The notes under the pieces: generated by a model
Told to the model about the DNA's origin: nothing
The model's database searches: none
The model's input: the letters and a program-made list of their open reading frames with translations, nothing else
Translations under genes and position numbers: made by a program
In this document: piece by piece, positions 24,203-32,409 of the stretch
Layout: the number at the start of each line of letters is the position of its first letter
How positions within the stretch are numbered: position 1 is the first letter of the stretch
Source: Anaerozeibacter quisquiliarum
GTDB lineage: Bacteria > Bacillota > Clostridia > Christensenellales > Aristaeellaceae
Length of the DNA: 64,000 nucleotides
Direction: 5' to 3' (one strand)
Assembly (NCBI GenBank): GCA_051162045.1
Contig: JBISDI010000013.1

Positions 24203-24763
24203 TCAGATCAGTTTCATCTCTTCAAGTATGGGTTTGGCGAGCAGCAGCGCGGCCACGCTCTTCATGTCGGCGATCTCGCCGCGATAGACCATGCCGTAGA
24301 GCTCCGCAGCCGGGTAGAGCCGCACGTTCAGGAACTCGTCTTCGTCGGGGCACAGCTCGCCCTGCGTGAGCGTGGTCGCCAGGTACAGCGCGATGCGCTC
24401 GTCGCAGAAGCCGGGCGTGGTGACGACATGGGCCAGGCGCGTCCAGTGCTCGGCTGTCAGGCCGGTCTCCTCGCGCAGCTCGCGCTGCGCGGCCACGAGC
24501 GTGTCCTCGCCCTTGAAGTTCAGCTTGCCGGCCGGGACCTCGAGCATCACCTCGCCCACGACCACCCGGTGCTGCCGGACCATCGCGATGCGGCCCGCGT
24601 CGTCCGCGGCCACCACCGCCGCCGCGCCCACATGCGCGATGGCCTCGCGGGTGGCCGTCTTCAAGTTGGGCAGGCGCACCTGCCACCGCTCGAGGTGCAC
24701 CACCTTGCCGTCAAAGAGGACTTCTTTTGAGATGATCTGCTCCGTCAGTGCCCGATCGTCCAT
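24203..24763 (-). CDS. Nudix hydrolase, ADP-ribose pyrophosphatase type
   Basis: This 186-residue protein has an intact Nudix box, GKLNFKGEDTLVAAQRELRE followed by ETG, preceded by VVGEVMLEVPA as in ADP-ribose pyrophosphatases of the NudF/YqkG group. It hydrolyses ADP-ribose or a related nucleotide sugar to AMP plus sugar phosphate, using Mg2+. ATG 24763 was preferred to the TTG at 24787, which has no binding site. It is the most upstream gene of the minus-strand run. Confidence 0.9.
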   Translation of the reverse strand: MDDRALTEQIISKEVLFDGKVVHLERWQVRLPNLKTATREAIAHVGAAAVVAADDAGRIAMVRQHRVVVGEVMLEVPAGKLNFKGEDTLVAAQRELREETGLTAEHWTRLAHVVTTPGFCDERIALYLATTLTQGELCPDEDEFLNVRLYPAAELYGMVYRGEIADMKSVAALLLAKPILEEMKLI

Positions 24764-24857
24764 GCCTCGCGCCGCCTTCCCCGCCAATTCTGTTTAAACT
24801 CTATATAATTCGCCGCGCGGCCGCCGCAATCCTGCTATAGCGCGCATGTTTTTTGAA

Positions 24858-24886
24858 TTGTCAACCCCATCGAAATGATGTATAAT
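24858..24886 (+). promoter_or_regulatory. Promoter of the small P-loop protein gene
   Basis: TTGTCA (24858-24863), a 17-nt spacer and TATAAT (24881-24886) are followed by a leader of about 30 nt and an AAGGGGGG site before the ATG at 24922. Confidence 0.7.
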
Positions 24887-24921
24887 GAGGGCAGACTCAA
24901 TGACAAGGGGGGTTCATCGCC

Positions 24922-25344
24922 ATGATACAGGTGGTTCTGGGCAAGAAGGGCAGCGGAAAGACCAAGCGCCTCATCGACCTGGCCAACGAGGCGCTCAAGA
25001 CCGAGCACGGCGTCATCGTGTTTGTCGACGATGATGCGCGTTACATGTATGACCTCCGCCATGAAATCCGGTTTGTGAACGCGGGCGAGTTCGCATTGGG
25101 CGAGCATCGCTCGGCCGACTGGTTCTACGGGCTGCTGGGCGGCATGCTGGCGGTTAATTTTGATATTACGCGCGTCTACGTCGATGCGTTTGCCAAGCTC
25201 ATCAACAACACCGACTGGCGCGAAATGGAAGCGTTGTTCAAGCGGCTGGAAGGCTTAAGCAACCAGCACAAGGCCGATCTGGTGCTGAGCGTCAGCGGCG
25301 ACCCGGAGACGCTGCCCGAATTCATCACCCGGTACGCGGTATAA
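24922..25344 (+). CDS. Small P-loop ATPase-like protein, function unknown
   Basis: This 140-residue cytosolic protein begins with a Walker A motif (GKKGSGKTK, residues 7-15) and has YVDAFAKLI and LVLSVSGDPETLPEFI as probable Walker B and sensor strands. Proteins of this size in Clostridia are often labelled twitching motility (PilT) protein, but there are no PilT motifs here and no pilus genes nearby, so that label should not be trusted. It is monocistronic with its own promoter. The role is unknown. Confidence 0.8.
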   Translation: MIQVVLGKKGSGKTKRLIDLANEALKTEHGVIVFVDDDARYMYDLRHEIRFVNAGEFALGEHRSADWFYGLLGGMLAVNFDITRVYVDAFAKLINNTDWREMEALFKRLEGLSNQHKADLVLSVSGDPETLPEFITRYAV

Positions 25345-25352
25345 CCGCGCAG

Positions 25353-25509
25353 CCCAATTCCCCTCCTTGGAGGGGTGCCCAAGGGGCGAGGCGGTGACCC
25401 GGTTGCAGAACCCGGCGAGGCCTCACGGGTGCGGCCAAAGGGTTCGCCACCCCGACTGCGGGCATCCCTCCTTGGAGGGGAATTGGGAATCCCCCAAATC
25501 CCTTCCCTT
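25353..25509. repeat. MITE-like intergenic repeat with inverted ends
   Basis: The 135-bp core (25353-25487) is bounded by 27-bp inverted ends (25353-25379 and 25461-25487) matching at 24 of 27 positions, each containing CCTCCTTGGAGGGG or its near complement. No open frame is credible inside. Its left end (22 of 24 bases) and the flanking CCCAAATCCC block recur at 51347-51480. This is a dispersed, structure-forming element, probably non-autonomous. Confidence 0.75.
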
Positions 25510-25532
25510 AAAGGCAAGGAGCATGTGCGCAT

Positions 25533-27026
25533 ATGTCAATAAAATACCTTTCCACCCGCGACGCATCGGTTAGATTTACCCCCGCTCAGGCCATCGTGTC
25601 GGGGCTCGCGCCGGGGGGCGGGCTGTTCGTGCCGGAGCGCATTCCGACGTTCGCGCCGGGGGCGCTCGAGGCGTTGATCGGGCTCGATTATCCATCTCGC
25701 GCGGCGCGGGTGCTCGCGCCGTGGCTGACCGGTTTCCCGGAAGAGGCGCTCGAAACCATGTGCCGGGCGGCTTACGCGCGCTTTGACAGCGCGGCGGTCG
25801 CCCCGGTCGTAGCGCTCGAGAATGGATTGTATATGCTCGAGCTGTGGCATGGCCCGACGCTGGCGTTCAAGGACATGGCGCTGCAGCTGATGCCGCATCT
25901 GCTGGCCGCGTCGGCGCGGCAAACCGGCGAGAGGCGCGAGATTTGCATCCTGGTCGCCACCTCGGGCGATACCGGCAAGGCCGCGCTCGAGGGTTTCGCC
26001 GATGTGCCCGGCGTAAAAATCTGCGTGTTCTACCCCGAAAACGGGGTATCCGAGGCGCAGCTTCTGCAAATGGTGACCCAGGCGGGCGGCAACGTGCGCG
26101 TGGTCGCCGTGCGCGGCAACTTCGACGACGCGCAGACCGGCGTCAAGCGGATCTTCGCCGATCCCAAGTGCTCCGAGGCGCTGAACGCGCGCGGCGTGGT
26201 GCTGTCGAGCGCCAACTCGATCAACCTGGGCAGGCTCGCGCCCCAAATCGCATACTATTGCTCGGCCTATGTGGACATGGTATCTTCGGGCGCGATCGCG
26301 ATGGGCGAGGCGATCGACGTCTGCGTGCCGACCGGCAATTTTGGCAACATCCTGGCCGCCGAATACGCGCGCGACATGGGCCTGCCGATCGGGCGGCTGC
26401 TCTGCGCGTCCAACGAGAACAACGTGCTCTTTGACTTCATCGAGACCGGCGTGTACGACCGAAACCGGCCGTTCCACCTGACCAGCTCGCCCTCGATGGA
26501 CATCCTGATCTCGTCCAACCTCGAGCGGCTGCTGTTCGAGCTGTCGGGCCGGGACGACGCGCAGGTGCGCGCCTGGATGGCGCGGCTTGCGGCCGAGGGC
26601 CGCTACCGGCTCGTTGGCGAGCCGTTTACACGGCTTCAGGCGACCATGTCCGCTCTCTGGGCCGGGCAGGACGCGGTCGCCGGGGAGATTCGGGAAACCT
26701 GGGCGCGCGAGGGCTACCTGCTCGACCCCCACACCGCGGTGGCTATGCGCACGGCGCGCGCCTTTCGCGCGCGCGAGGGGGCCGGGCGGCCGATGCTCGT
26801 GGTGTCCACCGCCAGCCCCTACAAGTTCGGGCGCACGGTGCTCGAGGCGCTGACCGGCCCTGTTTCGGGCACGGACGACTTCGCCTGCTGCGAGCGCCTG
26901 GCGGAGATCACCGCTCAGCAGGTGCCCGAGGCCATCGCTGCGCTGAAGTCAAAGCCGGTCTTGCACCGGGATGTCTGCGCGGCGGACGGACTGTGGCAGG
27001 CGCTCCAGCCGCTGGTGGACCGATGA
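25533..27026 (+). CDS. thrC: Threonine synthase
   Basis: This 497-residue protein has the long-form ThrC length. The N-terminus YLSTRDASVRFTPAQAIVSG is typical, the PLP-binding lysine is Lys113 in GPTLAFKDMALQ, and the phosphate-binding loop is ATSGDTGKAALEG; SANSINLGRLAPQI and PTGNFGNILAA also fit. It converts O-phosphohomoserine to threonine in the cytosol. No other threonine pathway gene is adjacent. I looked for a T-box leader upstream and saw only the intergenic repeat. The site AAGGAG is 11 nt from the ATG. Confidence 0.96.
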   Translation: MSIKYLSTRDASVRFTPAQAIVSGLAPGGGLFVPERIPTFAPGALEALIGLDYPSRAARVLAPWLTGFPEEALETMCRAAYARFDSAAVAPVVALENGLYMLELWHGPTLAFKDMALQLMPHLLAASARQTGERREICILVATSGDTGKAALEGFADVPGVKICVFYPENGVSEAQLLQMVTQAGGNVRVVAVRGNFDDAQTGVKRIFADPKCSEALNARGVVLSSANSINLGRLAPQIAYYCSAYVDMVSSGAIAMGEAIDVCVPTGNFGNILAAEYARDMGLPIGRLLCASNENNVLFDFIETGVYDRNRPFHLTSSPSMDILISSNLERLLFELSGRDDAQVRAWMARLAAEGRYRLVGEPFTRLQATMSALWAGQDAVAGEIRETWAREGYLLDPHTAVAMRTARAFRAREGAGRPMLVVSTASPYKFGRTVLEALTGPVSGTDDFACCERLAEITAQQVPEAIAALKSKPVLHRDVCAADGLWQALQPLVDR

Positions 27027-27049
27027 ATCAGGCCAAGAGGGGATAGCGC

Positions 27050-28549
27050 ATGGGCGGCTCGTCGATCATCAACAAGATAAAGCTGAGCGCCCTCAGCCGG
27101 CGGATGCGCGCGACGCGCGCGCGACGGCCGCGCCGCGAGCACCGCGGCCGGATGCGCGACTTTGGCGTAAATAAAAAACGCTACCTGTTCTTCATTCCCG
27201 TCCTGCTGATTATGATCGCGCTCGCGGCCTGGGGCAAGGACCCGGGGCGCGCGGTGCATCGCTTCCGTCCGGCGGCGCTCACGCGGGTGAACCCGCTGAT
27301 GGGCTGGGCGGTGGACGCCGCCACCGATCCCGACCAGGTGGAAATCGACCATTCGCTGGTGTACGCGCGGCTGACCTGGAAGGAGCTGGAACGCGAGGAG
27401 GGCGTCTTCGACTTCGAGGGCTTCGAGCGCCGCAACCGGCTTGAACGCTGGTGGCGCGCGGGCAAGCGGGTGGTGCTGCGGTTCGTGATGGACGCGCCGG
27501 GGCCCGAGCGGCACCGGGACATCCCCGACTGGCTCTACGAAGCCATGGGCGAGAATGCGGGCCAATACTACGAGAACGCGCTCGGGCGCGGCTTCTCGCC
27601 CAACTACGCCGACTGGCTGCTGATCGAGAGGCACAATGCCGCGATCCGGGCGCTGGGCGCGCGCTACGACGGCCATCAGGGCGTGGCGTTCGTGGAGCTG
27701 GGCAGCCTCGGCCACAACGGCGGCTGGACCACGCAACACGTGGACAGCGACTGGGACATGCCGCCCAGCACCGACCTCAAGACCTGGGTCGGGGCCTATA
27801 CGGGCGCGTTTGAGCGCACGCCTCTGCTGGCCAGCGCGCCCTACCAGCCGGTGCGGCTGACCGGCATCGGGCTGTACAACGACCGCCTGGGCGACGAAGG
27901 CGCCACCTGGGACTGGCTGGACACGCTGGAATACGGCGGCTACGACGAGGCCGTGGGCGCCCAGCTGCGCGGCGTGGGCGCGCAGCGGCGCACCGCGCCG
28001 TCGGGCGCGCACATCCCCCGCTCGATCGACCAGCAGGTGCTGTTCGGGCGCGGCATGGGCGCGCTGCTGCGCGCACTGAGCGAGAGCCACACCACCTACG
28101 TCGGCGGCGTCAAAGCGACCGGCCTCACAGAGGCCATGCGCAATAACATGGCGGTGGCGCTGTCGGCCATGGGCTACCGGCTGTGGGTGCGCGAGGCCGC
28201 CTGGCCCCGCGCGGTGCGCGCCGGCTACCGGCTCAAGGTGGATCTCGACGTACACAACGACGGCGCGCAGGCGTTCAGCCAACCCTGGCCGGTGGAGCTT
28301 TCACTGTTTGACGCGGGGCAAAAGGTCTACGCTCAGGAGACCGAGCTCGACGTGCGCAAGCTCGCGCCCGGCGTCACGCGCGCCGCGGCGACGATCGACC
28401 TCCCCCGCGCGCTGCCCGCCGGGCGGTACGATCTCGCGATCGCCATACTCGACCCGACGAGCGGCGAGCCCGCGGTGGAACTTGCGATGAACGCGAAGCG
28501 CATCGGGCTGCGCACGTTGCTGGGCGAGATCGAAGTGACGCCGCCATGA
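27050..28549 (+). CDS. Membrane-anchored DUF4832-like glycosidase-fold protein
   Basis: This 499-residue protein has a very basic N-terminus (about 20 Arg/Lys in 45 residues), one membrane helix (about 46-64, YLFFIPVLLIMIALAAW) and an exported barrel. MGWAVDAATDPDQVEIDHSL, YARLTWKELEREEGVFDFE and VVLRFVMDAPG resemble beta-galactosidase-like/DUF4832 proteins, and a C-terminal beta-sandwich begins near residue 390. Glu in VAFVELGSLGHNG is a catalytic candidate. It probably acts on a wall or extracellular glycan. It follows thrC by 23 nt, but no functional link is evident. Confidence 0.75.
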   Translation: MGGSSIINKIKLSALSRRMRATRARRPRREHRGRMRDFGVNKKRYLFFIPVLLIMIALAAWGKDPGRAVHRFRPAALTRVNPLMGWAVDAATDPDQVEIDHSLVYARLTWKELEREEGVFDFEGFERRNRLERWWRAGKRVVLRFVMDAPGPERHRDIPDWLYEAMGENAGQYYENALGRGFSPNYADWLLIERHNAAIRALGARYDGHQGVAFVELGSLGHNGGWTTQHVDSDWDMPPSTDLKTWVGAYTGAFERTPLLASAPYQPVRLTGIGLYNDRLGDEGATWDWLDTLEYGGYDEAVGAQLRGVGAQRRTAPSGAHIPRSIDQQVLFGRGMGALLRALSESHTTYVGGVKATGLTEAMRNNMAVALSAMGYRLWVREAAWPRAVRAGYRLKVDLDVHNDGAQAFSQPWPVELSLFDAGQKVYAQETELDVRKLAPGVTRAAATIDLPRALPAGRYDLAIAILDPTSGEPAVELAMNAKRIGLRTLLGEIEVTPP

Positions 28550-28561
28550 GGCGCCTGAATA

Positions 28562-28591
28562 AATCAGCGCTTACCTAGGTAAGCGCTGATT
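28562..28591. repeat. Perfect 30-bp palindrome
   Basis: The arms 28562-28576 and 28577-28591 are exact complements (AATCAGCGCTTACCT and AGGTAAGCGCTGATT), with no loop. It starts 13 nt after the upstream stop codon. TTAAAG follows instead of a T-run, so it is a poor intrinsic terminator. It could be a protein-binding site, a Rho-independent element of low efficiency or an insertion relic. Confidence 0.8.
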
Positions 28592-28617
28592 AAAGTACGC
28601 GTGCGATGGCGAGGTGA

Positions 28618-28700
28618 TTTTTCGTTCCGGTGTGCCTGCAAAAACCGCGGGACTAGCAGCGCTAATTCAAGTGTTTTTGCAGGCGCACCGGGGCGGAAAA
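28618..28700. repeat. Long inverted repeat with 27-nt loop
   Basis: Arms 28627-28645 and 28673-28691 match at 18 of 19 positions. With G-U pairs the RNA stem extends to about 28 bp (28618-28700). Neither strand has a T-run after the stem. The region holds no open frame. It is either a structured RNA or the two ends of a very small mobile sequence. Confidence 0.7.
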
Positions 28701-28738
28701 GCATCCGTCTCCGCGCGTGGGATTTGATCGGCGGTTAC

Positions 28739-29023
28739 CTAGTGAGGGAATGCTATTTCCGCCGCCACCCAAATAATAACCAGCAGTCCGATCAGGATGG
28801 ACAACCATGTCAATAAAGCCCTGTCCTTGTTCTTTATTGCCGATATGACCCCCATTACAAAGCCGATTACGCCCAAACCCGCGATGAATGGAGTTGGCAA
28901 AGGGAATCTGATCGGAACCGCTGGATCCGCAAATTTTAAGGCCATGCATACGATAAAAGTCAGCGTTAAACCAGCCGCCCACCTTCCGGCCGTTGCTTTA
29001 GGCCATAGCAGAATCTTCATCAT
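28739..29023 (-). CDS. Small membrane protein, function unknown
   Basis: This 94-residue protein has three predicted membrane segments (about 14-30, 45-62, 69-90) separated by short loops (KFADPAVP and SAIKNKDRA). A GAGAGGA site lies 5 nt before the first of two ATG codons. No family is recognised. It resembles small integral proteins of Bacillota that are often encoded singly. The reading frame is supported by its binding site and by hydrophobic segments in one frame only. Confidence 0.65.
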   Translation of the reverse strand: MMKILLWPKATAGRWAAGLTLTFIVCMALKFADPAVPIRFPLPTPFIAGLGVIGFVMGVISAIKNKDRALLTWLSILIGLLVIIWVAAEIAFPH

Positions 29024-29476
29024 TCATTCCTCTCTTTTCCTTCTCAGCAAAACGCACCCCTTGTTTGCCGCCTTTCGGCGGTCAAGGGTTTCGGGTTATC
29101 GAAAGGAACGAAGGGGCTGCGCCGCCGTTTTTGGGCATAGCGTGTTCCGTTGCGCGAAAAGCGCTTCGGTCGGCCCGCATTCGTCACCGCATTCCAGCGC
29201 ATTGAGCATCCGCTTGAGCCGCTTCAATGACTTTCAGCTCAGAATCAAACCGCTTCACAGGAGATACCTCCAGCTAACTGCCACAGTCGTGTGGCTCACG
29301 GCTGCATACTACCGCGGTCTTGTGGCGGTGTCAATACTCCCGAAGTAGTTTTGAGTGTTAAATCGCGGAATTTTGAGCCGTATTGAGTGAAATAAACCTG
29401 ATCCGGTCCGCCGAATAATTTCCGCCGGAACATGCAATACTGGGATTCGGTATGCCAGCCAAGAGGGCGGTGCAAC
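29024..29476. other. Gene-poor 453-nt stretch before the germination operon
   Basis: I see no supportable gene. On the minus strand near 29190-29260 a short frame reads MKRFDSELKVIEAAQ (GTG start) and stops after 23 codons. It is vaguely like the start of a small regulator and may be a gene remnant, but this is weak. The last 130 nt before 29477 are A/T-rich and probably hold the operon promoter, which would be expected to use the forespore sigma factor; I cannot place its boxes with confidence. Confidence 0.4.
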
Positions 29477-31015
29477 ATGTTTAAAAGGGCGAAAAAAGAA
29501 CCCGACTTCTCAGAAGCGGTCGAGGCATTCAATCAGGGTCTGACCGCCTTGCCCGTCTCGGACGCGGTGGATGACAACGTGGATCTGATGAAGCGACTGT
29601 TCGAAAACGTGGACATCATGCGCTACAGGTTCGTCGCCAAGGACGGCGACCGGGCGTACGCCATCGTTTTCTCCGACGGCATGGTCGACGCGACCATCAT
29701 CAACGAGCACATCCTCCAGCCGCTGATGAGCGCGCCCGCGCAGATCAGGGACAAGGACCTGATGAAGCGGCTGACGGCCGAGGTGGTGCAGATCAGCGAG
29801 GCCGAGCTGACGGGTGACTTCAAGAAGATCGTGGGCGCGGTGACCTACGGCGACACCGTGCTGTTCGCCGACGGTTGCGCCGAAGCCGCCATCCTGAACA
29901 CCAAGAGCTTCGCGTTGCGCTCGATCGACGAGCCCGACAGCGAAAAGAGCCTGCTCGGCCCGCGCGAAGGCTTTACCGAATCAATGATGCAAAACGTGTC
30001 GATGCTGCGCCGCCGGGCCCGCACCAACGACCTCAAGATCCGTCAGATGAGCTTTGGCAAGAAGACGCGTACCTCCGCCGTCATCTGCTATTTTGACAGC
30101 GTGGTCACCCGGCGCGTGCTGGACGACCTGCTCAAGCGCCTCGAGGCAATCGACATCGACGGCGTGCTGGACACCAACTACCTGGCCGAGCTGATCCGCG
30201 AGCACCGCTTTTCGCTGTTCCGGACGATCGGCTATACCGAGCGCCCGGACACGGTCATCGGCCGCCTGCTCGAGGGGCGGGTGGCGATCGTGCTCGACGG
30301 CACGCCCATGGCGCTGACGCTGCCCTACCTGTTCGTCGAGAACTTTCAGAGCAGCGAGGACTACTACATGAGCTTTTACTACGGCTCGTTCTCGCGCATA
30401 CTGCGCATGCTGGGCTTTCTCATGACGATCACCGTGCCCGGCCTCTACATCGCCATCGTGGCATTCCAGCACGAGATGCTGCCCACGCCGCTGCTCATCA
30501 ACGTCGCCGCCGAGCGGCAGAGCGTGCCGTTGCCGGCGGCGGTCGAGTCGTTTGTGATGCTGATCGTGTTTGACATTCTGCGGGAAACCGGGGTGCGCAT
30601 GCCCACCAACATCGGCCAGGCGCTGAGCATCGTGGGCGCGCTGGTCATCGGCCAGGCCGCTGTGGAGGCCAAGCTGGTGGCCGCGCCCATGATTATCGTG
30701 GTGGCGGTCACCGGCATCACCAACCTGCTGGTGCCCAAGCTCAATGCGCCGGTCATCTACCTGCGCCTGTTCGTGCTGCTGATGTCGTCGATGTTCGGCT
30801 TCTTCGGGTTGACCATCAGTCTGTCGCTGATCCTGGTTCACCTGATCGCGCTCGACTCGTTCGGCGTTCCGCTCATTTCCCTCGACGGCGGCACGCGGCT
30901 TCAGCAGACCAAGGACATCGCGATTCGCGCACCCTGGTGGACCATGATCCTTCGCCCGAAGGCCCTGACAGACAACCGCACCCGAATGAAGCCGGGGGGA
31001 GGCGGCCATGCGTAG
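29477..31015 (+). CDS. GerA-family spore germination protein, A subunit
   Basis: This 512-residue protein has a cytosolic N-terminal half of about 300 residues and a C-terminal half with five to six membrane segments. Family signatures are DGMVDATIINEHILQPLM, LGPREGFTESMMQNVSMLRRR, SYYYGSFSR-like YYMSFYYGSFSRILR and VPGLYIAIVAFQHEMLPT. It is the nutrient-receptor A subunit in the spore inner membrane. ATG 29477 has GAGGG upstream; the 15-residue extension to 29432 does not fit the family start. The next gene overlaps by 8 nt. It is strong evidence for endospore formation. Confidence 0.95.
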   Translation: MFKRAKKEPDFSEAVEAFNQGLTALPVSDAVDDNVDLMKRLFENVDIMRYRFVAKDGDRAYAIVFSDGMVDATIINEHILQPLMSAPAQIRDKDLMKRLTAEVVQISEAELTGDFKKIVGAVTYGDTVLFADGCAEAAILNTKSFALRSIDEPDSEKSLLGPREGFTESMMQNVSMLRRRARTNDLKIRQMSFGKKTRTSAVICYFDSVVTRRVLDDLLKRLEAIDIDGVLDTNYLAELIREHRFSLFRTIGYTERPDTVIGRLLEGRVAIVLDGTPMALTLPYLFVENFQSSEDYYMSFYYGSFSRILRMLGFLMTITVPGLYIAIVAFQHEMLPTPLLINVAAERQSVPLPAAVESFVMLIVFDILRETGVRMPTNIGQALSIVGALVIGQAAVEAKLVAAPMIIVVAVTGITNLLVPKLNAPVIYLRLFVLLMSSMFGFFGLTISLSLILVHLIALDSFGVPLISLDGGTRLQQTKDIAIRAPWWTMILRPKALTDNRTRMKPGGGGHA

Positions 31016-32165
31016 AGTCTTGAGCATTGCGGCGCTTTGCCTCGTGCCCGCGCTGCTGCTCAGCGGTTGCTGGAGCTATCGCAGCCTGAGCGAGCTGGCG
31101 CTGGTCGTGGGCATGGGTGTGGATCGCGACGCGGCCACCGGCGACTACCGGCTGTCGTCGGAGATCCTGGACTTGACCAAGCCGCCCAAGAGCAGCGCGC
31201 CGAGCTCGAAGGTGGTGGTGTCCACGGGCAAGACGCTGTTCGATGCCGCCCGAAACGCCAAGCGACGGCTGCTCAACCGGCTCTACATCGGCAACATTCA
31301 GATGGTGGTGATCAGCGAGGATGTGGCGCGCACCGTGGGCGTCGCGCCTTTGGTGGACTGGCTCATGCGCGAAGGCGAAAGCCGCGAGACCCTCAACATT
31401 GTCCTCGCCCAAGGCGTCAGCGCCCAGGAGATACTGTCGATACCCGGCATCGACCAGCGCATCACATCGATTGAAATGGACCGAATCGTCGGTGAAGATC
31501 ACAGCCTGACCTCGTCCACCGCCTACATCGAGCTGTACCGCATCTACGATACGCTGAAATGCCCGGGTATATCGCTGACCCTGCCGGTGTTCCATATCGT
31601 GGATAACGACGGCGAGCCCACGTTTGAATCCAACGGCATCGCCGCCTTTGCCGGCGACAAGCTGGTCGGGTTGCTGACGCCCGAGGAGAGCAAGGCCTTC
31701 CTGATCGCCACCGATCAGTGCAAGGGCGGTGTGCTGCCGCTCGACTGGCACGGCTCGGGCGCGCCCGACATCGCGCTCGAAATCGCGGGAAACCGAGCCA
31801 AAACCTCTTTTTCGGTTCGGGACCGGCAGCCCGCCTTCCGCATCGAAGTCGAAACCGATGTCTATTTGGCCGAGGTTCAGTCCGAGATCGACGTCATGGA
31901 TGCCGCGCAGATTGAGTCGGTAGAGCGCGAGGCCGGCCGGCAGCTGAACGACGCCATTGAGCGCCTGGTGCGCAAGGCCCAGTCCGAGTTCAAGAGCGAC
32001 ATTCTGGGCCTCGGGCGCCGCGTATACCAGCGCGACGTGCGCCTGTGGAAACAGCTGGAATCCAACTGGGCATCGATCTTTCCTACGGTGAGTGTCGAGG
32101 TGTCCTGCCGCGTCAACATCAAGAACAGCGCCTTCATCAAATCCGAGGAGGCCCTCCGCTCATGA
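31008..32165 (+). CDS. Ger(x)C-family germination lipoprotein, C subunit
   Basis: This 385-residue lipoprotein has the signal peptide MRRVLSIAALCLVPALLLSG followed by lipobox Cys21, then the typical CWSYRSLSELALVVGMGVDR opening. The remainder shows the three-domain Ger(x)C pattern, with KTLFDAARNAKRRLLNRLYIGN and QVVVISE-like QMVVISED. It is the outer-face C subunit of the germinant receptor. It overlaps the A-subunit gene by 8 nt and shares ATGA with the next small gene. Confidence 0.94.
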   Translation: MRRVLSIAALCLVPALLLSGCWSYRSLSELALVVGMGVDRDAATGDYRLSSEILDLTKPPKSSAPSSKVVVSTGKTLFDAARNAKRRLLNRLYIGNIQMVVISEDVARTVGVAPLVDWLMREGESRETLNIVLAQGVSAQEILSIPGIDQRITSIEMDRIVGEDHSLTSSTAYIELYRIYDTLKCPGISLTLPVFHIVDNDGEPTFESNGIAAFAGDKLVGLLTPEESKAFLIATDQCKGGVLPLDWHGSGAPDIALEIAGNRAKTSFSVRDRQPAFRIEVETDVYLAEVQSEIDVMDAAQIESVEREAGRQLNDAIERLVRKAQSEFKSDILGLGRRVYQRDVRLWKQLESNWASIFPTVSVEVSCRVNIKNSAFIKSEEALRS

Positions 32166-32386
32166 CGATCGCCATTCTGATCGTGCTGTATCTGTGCGTG
32201 CTGTTCATCGATTTTGGGTCCATCCGCAAGACCTGCGCGCCGGGGATGAAGGTGCTGTACCTGTCGCTGCTGGTCATAAGCTTCGCGGCGCTCATGCTAA
32301 GCGAGCTGGGCGTGACCCTGCCGTCCCCCGCCAAGCCCATTGTGCAAGCGGTAAAGGCCGTGCAATCGCTCTTTGGCGCCTCGTGA
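32162..32386 (+). CDS. Small two-helix membrane protein of the germination operon
   Basis: This 74-residue protein has two membrane segments (about 2-18 and 29-48) and a cytosolic or exposed C-terminal tail. It starts in the ATGA overlap with the lipoprotein gene. It sits where some GerA operons carry a D subunit, but its sequence is not one I recognise as GerD-like or a known small subunit; the analogy rests on position and topology alone. Confidence 0.7.
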   Translation: MTIAILIVLYLCVLFIDFGSIRKTCAPGMKVLYLSLLVISFAALMLSELGVTLPSPAKPIVQAVKAVQSLFGAS

Positions 32387-32409
32387 CCCCGCGGAAAGGA
32401 GCATGTCCC

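Noticed and set aside
24922..25344. PilT twitching ATPase
   Set aside because: Only a Walker A motif is shared; the protein is far too short and lacks the Asp and His boxes.
25345..25532. T-box leader for threonine synthase
   Set aside because: No T-box sequence or specifier-loop arrangement; the structure is explained by the repeat with inverted ends.
28797..29348. 183-codon plus-strand frame across the small membrane protein gene
   Set aside because: No ribosome binding site or domain; the minus-strand frame at 28739-29023 has a site and clear membrane segments.
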